10,382 bases of DNA. Origin: Pseudomonadota bacterium (GTDB lineage Bacteria; Pseudomonadota; Alphaproteobacteria; Rhizobiales; Hyphomicrobiaceae). The stretch covers positions 1 through 10,382 of the forward strand of contig JAEZBU010000428.1 of assembly GCA_023426855.1 (NCBI GenBank). The letters are read 5' to 3'. Positions 6,772 through 10,382 of the stretch are shown here, one piece after another (positions within the stretch are counted from its first letter, which is position 1; each line of letters opens with the position of its first letter). Both the position numbers and the translations under genes were made by a program. A model generated the notes under the pieces. The model was not told the origin of the DNA. It did not search any database and worked only from the letters and a program-made list of their open reading frames with translations.

Positions 6772-6800
6772 CGTACTCCCGGCTTCATGCCGGGAGTACG
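6772..6800 (+). other. Perfect hairpin between livK and livM
   Basis: CGTACTCCCGGC (6772-6783) and GCCGGGAGTACG (6789-6800) are exact reverse complements with a TTCAT loop, giving a 12-bp GC-rich stem, extendable by a G-U pair. It begins 18 bases after the livK stop. No T-run follows, so a full intrinsic terminator is unlikely. A 3' mRNA-stabilising or attenuating hairpin that keeps binding-protein levels above permease levels is the likelier role (inference from known ABC operons). Confidence 0.7.
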
Positions 6801-6834
6801 TCTCATAGCATCACAATCGCGGAGGCAAGGCCAC

Positions 6835-7866
6835 GTGAGTGTAGAAAACCTGGCGCGACCGGTCGTTCAGCCCGCCGGAATTCTAGACCGTCTTTCGGCG
6901 GTTCATCCGATCGTTCCCTGGATAATCGGTTTTCTCGTTTTGCTTCCGTTGCCGCTGCTAATGGGCAACGCGTATCATCAGTATGTCCTCAACATTATTC
7001 TCATTAACATCATTCTCGCGGTTGGCCTGAATATCGTGAAAGGGTTCGCGGGGCAGGTAACAGTCGGTCATATCGCCATCGCTGCCATTGGCGCCTACAG
7101 TTCAGCGGTGCTTTCGACGCAGGTTGGCCTGCCATTCTGGCTTGCGCTGCCGGGCGCGATCGCGATTGCGGGAATTGCCGGTGTGATTGTCGGCATTCCC
7201 TCCTTCCGGTTGGAAGGAGCCTATCTCGCGCTTGCCACGCTAGGCTTGGCGGAGTCGGTGCGCATTTTCATTTCTGCTACGGATTCGCTTGGCGCCGCCA
7301 TCGGATATGAAAATATCCCGCCGCCGGTTTTCTTCGGCACACCATTGGACACGCATTTTTCCTATTATTACGTAATCCTGCCGCTGGCGATTATCGGCAT
7401 GTATTTCTCGTTCACGATCCTGCGCACGGACATCGGGCGCGCGTTCAAGGCAATGCGCGAGGATCCGCTCGCCGCCGCCGCCACCGGGATCAACGTGCGC
7501 AAATACAAGCTGATCGCATTTCTCATCAGTGCGCTGTATGCGGGTTGCGCCGGCAGCCTGCTGGCGCACATGACGCCCGGTTTCATTCATCCCAACAGCT
7601 ATACGATCGTTGAGATGGTGACCCTGCTGCTGATGATCGTGTTCGGCGGCATCGGCCATATCTGGGGCGGCGTGATCGGCGCAATTATCGTGACGATCAT
7701 TCACGATCTCACGCGTGAATATTATCAGTACCAGATGCTTCTGTTCGGCATGGTGATCGTGCTCACCGTTCTGTACATGCCGAAGGGCATCGGTGGATTG
7801 ATCGACCAGTATCTGGCGCGGCGCCGTTTCAATGAGATCAGGCAGGTGAAGTCCAATGCTGCTTGA
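6835..7866 (+). CDS. livM: LivM-type ABC transporter permease
   Basis: A 343-residue inner-membrane permease of the HAAT family that pairs with LivH. Multiple hydrophobic segments begin near residue 23. The LivM hallmark GLNIVKGFAGQVTVGHIAIA (about 65-84) and a cytoplasmic coupling loop AFKAMREDPLAAAATGIN (203-220) are visible. The start is GTG 6835, with GGAGG (6821-6825) nine bases upstream. An in-frame ATG at 6787 exists, but it sits in the loop of the preceding hairpin and lacks a ribosome site. The 3' end overlaps livG by 11 bases, so the two are probably translationally coupled. The charged C-terminal tail (YLARRRFNEIRQ) is cytoplasmic by family topology. Confidence 0.93.
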   Translation: MSVENLARPVVQPAGILDRLSAVHPIVPWIIGFLVLLPLPLLMGNAYHQYVLNIILINIILAVGLNIVKGFAGQVTVGHIAIAAIGAYSSAVLSTQVGLPFWLALPGAIAIAGIAGVIVGIPSFRLEGAYLALATLGLAESVRIFISATDSLGAAIGYENIPPPVFFGTPLDTHFSYYYVILPLAIIGMYFSFTILRTDIGRAFKAMREDPLAAAATGINVRKYKLIAFLISALYAGCAGSLLAHMTPGFIHPNSYTIVEMVTLLLMIVFGGIGHIWGGVIGAIIVTIIHDLTREYYQYQMLLFGMVIVLTVLYMPKGIGGLIDQYLARRRFNEIRQVKSNAA

Positions 7867-8653
7867 TGTCAAAGGACTGACCAAGAGCTTCGGCGGTTTG
7901 GTCGCCGTCAATAACGTCGATCTGTCAATCCGGGCCGGCGAGGTGCGCGGCATCATCGGCCCGAATGGATCGGGCAAGAGCACGCTGTTCAACCTGATAT
8001 CGGGCGTTTATCTGGCCGACAGCGGTCGCATTACGTTCGACGGCCACGACATCACGGGAAAGGAGCCGCACGAGATCGCGCGGCTCGGCGTCGCGCGGAC
8101 ATTCCAGCTTCTGCGCATCTTCGGCGGCATGAGCGCGCTGGAAAATCTGCTGATCGGTCATCATGGCCTGGTCCGCTACGGCACCATGTCTGCCATCATC
8201 GGCACCGGAAAGGTGCGGGCCGAGGAACGCCGCATCAAGCAGGAGATGATGGAGCTGCTGTCCTTCATCGGCCTTGCGGACTACGCCGACATGCCGGCTT
8301 CGGAAATGTCGATCGGCCAGCGCCGGCTGCTGGCGCTGGGTCGTGCAATCGCCATGCGTCCGAAGCTGCTGATGCTGGATGAGCCGGCGGCTGGTCTTTC
8401 GCCCGTCAACGTCGACCGTCTGTTGGAAACGGTACTGGCTCTCAAAAAGCGCTATGGCCTGACGGTCGTCATCATCGAGCATATTCTGAAGGTGGTGATG
8501 GAAACCTGTGAGACGATCACCGTGCTCGATCACGGCGAGAAGATCGCGGAAGGCGCGCCGGGGGACATCAAGGAAGATCATCGCGTGATCGAAGCCTATC
8601 TCGGCAAGGAGATGGGCGATGCGGAAGTGCGCGAGTTCCTGCAGGCATCCTGA
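7856..8653 (+). CDS. livG: LivG-type ABC transporter ATP-binding protein
   Basis: A 265-residue ATPase, the usual LivG length, that works with LivF. Walker A is GPNGSGKST (35-43), Walker B LMLDE (172-176), and the H-switch His209 is present (IIEH). The signature reads MSIGQ (151-155), a relaxed form of the LSGGQ/LSYGQ motif. The LivG-type ARTFQLLRIFGGMSALENL stretch containing the Q-loop lies near residues 82-100. The C-terminus keeps the VIEAYLGKE ending typical of LivG, followed by about 14 extra residues. The ATG lies inside the end of livM (11-base overlap), the usual arrangement for coupled translation. It is followed after 29 bases by the PanE-like gene with no terminator between, so that gene probably shares the transcript. 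Confidence 0.94.
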   Translation: MLLDVKGLTKSFGGLVAVNNVDLSIRAGEVRGIIGPNGSGKSTLFNLISGVYLADSGRITFDGHDITGKEPHEIARLGVARTFQLLRIFGGMSALENLLIGHHGLVRYGTMSAIIGTGKVRAEERRIKQEMMELLSFIGLADYADMPASEMSIGQRRLLALGRAIAMRPKLLMLDEPAAGLSPVNVDRLLETVLALKKRYGLTVVIIEHILKVVMETCETITVLDHGEKIAEGAPGDIKEDHRVIEAYLGKEMGDAEVREFLQAS

Positions 8654-8682
8654 TCGACAACACCGCAAAGAGGAAGACAGCC

Positions 8683-9636
8683 ATGCGGCTGGAAAAGCCC
8701 GAAGTCGTGATCGTGGGAGCAGGCGCCATGGGTGGTCTGTTCGGTGGTCTCATGGCGGAGCAGGGTTTGCCGGTCACGCTGGTCGATACGTGGGCCGATC
8801 ATGTAAACGCTATCAACGCCCATGGGCTGCGCATGGTGGGCGTCGGCGGGGATCGCCCGATCAAGGTCAGGGCAACCGCCGATCCGTCGACCATCGCGTC
8901 CGCCGACGTCGTGCTGTTCCAGTGCAAGGCTTTCGTGACTGAGGCTGCGGCGGCTGGCGTCAAGCACCTGTTCGGGCGGGGCGCCGTTGCGGTCAGCTTC
9001 CAAAATGGCCTCGGCAACGAGGAGGTGATCGGCAGCGTACTTGGTATCGAGAACGTGCTGGGCGGGCTGACGGCACAGGCGGGGCTGGTCGAAGCACCGG
9101 GTGTCGTGCGCAATTTCGGCGATCTGCCGACGCATATCGGCGAGTTGAAGGGCGGGCTGTCCGAGCGGGTGCAGGCCGTTGCCGATGCGTTTACGCGGCA
9201 TGGTCTGCCGACTACGGCGAGCGCCGAAATCAAGCGCGAAAAATGGAAGAAGCTGCTGGGCAACGTCGCGCTCGGCGCCATCTCGGCGGTGACCGATTTC
9301 CGTTCGTTTGAGATCATGGCGGTGCCGGAGTTGCAGGACATCGTGTTCCGCGGCGTGGATGAGGCGGCGGCTGTTGCCAAGGCCGAGGGCATTCCACTCG
9401 ATGTCACCGAGGCGCGATCGGTTCTGATGAAGCTGGTCGATACGACTGGCGGTGGCACCGGCACCAGCAAGTCGTCGATGCGCGAGGACATCATTAAGCG
9501 TCGGCGCACCGAGATCGATACCATCCACGGCGCCGTCGCGCGGCTCGGCCGCAAGCATGGCGTGCCCACCCCGACGATCGACACCATGGTTGCGCTCGTG
9601 AAGGGGCTTCAGTCGCAGTATCTCAAGAGCGTGTGA
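8683..9636 (+). CDS. Ketopantoate reductase (PanE/ApbA)-family 2-hydroxyacid dehydrogenase
   Basis: A 317-residue, two-domain reductase that interconverts a 2-keto acid and its 2-hydroxy acid with a nicotinamide cofactor; the founding member makes pantoate. The N-terminal Rossmann loop is GAGAMG (12-17), and the QNGLGN segment is at 107-112. In the C-terminal domain, KW-KKLLGN gives Lys190 and Asn194 at the positions of E. coli PanE Lys176 and Asn180. SSMREDI (264-270) and RTEID (275-279) give the substrate-binding Ser and Glu277. The catalytic set therefore looks complete. Asp35 at the end of the second strand, where NADPH-specific PanE has Arg, hints at NADH use. Its place behind livKMG and before an SDR, away from any panB or panC gene, suggests a catabolic hydroxyacid role rather than pantothenate synthesis, so no panE symbol is given. 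GAGGAAG precedes the ATG. Confidence 0.9.
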   Translation: MRLEKPEVVIVGAGAMGGLFGGLMAEQGLPVTLVDTWADHVNAINAHGLRMVGVGGDRPIKVRATADPSTIASADVVLFQCKAFVTEAAAAGVKHLFGRGAVAVSFQNGLGNEEVIGSVLGIENVLGGLTAQAGLVEAPGVVRNFGDLPTHIGELKGGLSERVQAVADAFTRHGLPTTASAEIKREKWKKLLGNVALGAISAVTDFRSFEIMAVPELQDIVFRGVDEAAAVAKAEGIPLDVTEARSVLMKLVDTTGGGTGTSKSSMREDIIKRRRTEIDTIHGAVARLGRKHGVPTPTIDTMVALVKGLQSQYLKSV

Positions 9637-9645
9637 GGATCAGAC

Positions 9646-10382
9646 ATGGCCGGTGAGTTCGAAGGCAAGGTTGTTGTCGTCAGCGGCAGCAGCCGCGGTA
9701 TCGGCCGGGCGATCGGCGCGGCGTTCGCGCGGGAAGGCGCGCAGGTGGTGCTGGCTGCATCGAATGCGGCGCGGCTTGCCGAGGCGGCCGATGCGATTGC
9801 CCGAACCGGCGCGAACAAGCCCGCTATCGTGGCCGGCGATCTTCGTGACATCAAAGGCTGCGAGGCGGTTTTCGAGGCCGTGAAGTCCCAGTTCGGCCGC
9901 TGCGACGTGCTGGTCAACTCGGCGGGTGCGACCAAGGCCGGCGCCTTCCTCGACCAGCCGGATTCTGACTGGCAGGATGGCTTCGCGCTTAAGTTTTACA
10001 GCGCGGTGCGCCTATGTCGCCTGTTCTGGCCGATGCTGAAGGACGCCCAGGGCTTCGTCGTCAACATCATCGGCGGGGCGGCTCGGACACCCGATCCCGA
10101 GTTCCTGGTCGGAGGTTCGGTCAACGCCGCGGTCGCCAATTTTACCAAGGGATTGTCGGGACTTGGCAAGCGCGATGGCGTCAACGTCAATGCCATTCTG
10201 CCGGGTTTGACTGAGACCGAGCGCGTTGAGCAGTTGTTTCAGCAGCGCGCGTCTGCCATGAAGATTTCGCCCGCGGAGGTTCGTGAGCTTGCTGTTAAGA
10301 AGGAGGGCCTCCGCCGCCTGGGCAAGCCGGAAGACGTCGCCGAGCTGGCGCTGTTTCTGTCAAGCGAACGCGCCCGCCATAT
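9646..10382 (+). CDS. Divergent SDR-family protein lacking the usual catalytic residues (partial, 3' end cut)
   Basis: The frame starts at ATG 9646, nine bases after the preceding stop with GAGGA at 9635-9639 upstream, and stays open for 245 codons to the window edge. Only about 15-20 residues are expected to be missing. The Rossmann half is classical: SGSSRGIG (13-20), a GDL motif (64-66) and NSAG (91-94, usually NNAG). The catalytic half is not. The Ser, Tyr and Lys positions read Gly143, Gly156 and Asn160 (NIIGGAARTP, then GGSVNAAVANFTK), and the tetrad Asn is Lys116 (ALKFYSAVRL). The fold otherwise holds, with VNAILPG and a GRLGKPEDVAELALFLSS-like end (here RRLGKPEDVAEL). I recall, unverified, a group of SDRs with LKF...NVIG...GNAA motifs to which this could belong. 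It may bind NAD(P) with different chemistry or act non-catalytically. It is probably cotranscribed with the PanE-like gene. Confidence 0.88.
   Translation, partial: MAGEFEGKVVVVSGSSRGIGRAIGAAFAREGAQVVLAASNAARLAEAADAIARTGANKPAIVAGDLRDIKGCEAVFEAVKSQFGRCDVLVNSAGATKAGAFLDQPDSDWQDGFALKFYSAVRLCRLFWPMLKDAQGFVVNIIGGAARTPDPEFLVGGSVNAAVANFTKGLSGLGKRDGVNVNAILPGLTETERVEQLFQQRASAMKISPAEVRELAVKKEGLRRLGKPEDVAELALFLSSERARH

Noticed and set aside
7240..8668. Two long minus-strand open frames across livM and livG (7240-7992 and 7925-8668)
   Set aside because: Both lie opposite unmistakable transporter genes and have the arginine/histidine-rich composition of antisense frames.
8596..9558. 320-codon minus-strand open frame opposite the PanE-like gene
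   Set aside because: Shadow frame: no recognisable domain or ribosome site, and it contradicts the well-conserved plus-strand protein.
1..10382. CRISPR arrays, tRNA/rRNA genes, tandem repeats, phage or defence genes
   Set aside because: Reading through the window I found no repeat-spacer periodicity, no RNA gene signatures and no defence or phage proteins; nearly all the DNA is explained by metabolic and transport genes.

Overview
The window looks like a piece of an alphaproteobacterial chromosome, probably Bradyrhizobiaceae-like (Bradyrhizobium, Rhodopseudomonas, Afipia). This is inferred from GC-rich sequence, strong third-position GC, the style of the encoded proteins and the abundance of Liv-type (HAAT family) ABC transporter and catabolic genes. 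No rRNA, tRNA or species marker is present, so the assignment is tentative.

Layout. (1) Positions 1-183 hold the tail of an IS481-type transposase, whose frame runs into the 3' end of a leftward MaoC-like hydratase gene (167-604). (2) A 130-bp divergent spacer separates this from a rightward operon: an SDR dehydrogenase (735-1472), a xylose-isomerase-like TIM-barrel protein (1519-2346) and a 2-keto-4-pentenoate hydratase/FAH-family enzyme (2377-3162). It ends in a terminator-like hairpin (3183-3219). (3) Positions 3237-3689 carry the C-terminal half of an alpha/beta hydrolase, probably a decayed gene. (4) A complete branched-chain-amino-acid-type ABC importer is split over two divergent arms: livF and livH leftward (5384 to 3705), and livK, livM, livG rightward (5539-8653). 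(5) The rightward arm continues without an obvious terminator into a ketopantoate-reductase-family gene (8683-9636) and a second, catalytically atypical SDR (9646 to beyond the end).

How the genes may work together. The importer has one copy of each subunit (SBP, two permeases, two ATPases), so both arms are needed for one transporter. It lies among two SDRs, a PanE-like reductase, a TIM-barrel isomerase-type protein, a keto-acid hydratase and a MaoC hydratase. Together these suggest uptake and oxidation of a small hydroxylated acid, sugar acid or aromatic-derived acid that ends in a 2-keto-acid intermediate. The substrate cannot be read from the sequence, and no transcription regulator is visible. 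The most unusual items are the second SDR with all four catalytic positions replaced, the perfect hairpin between livK and livM, and the repeat-rich divergent livF/livK control region.
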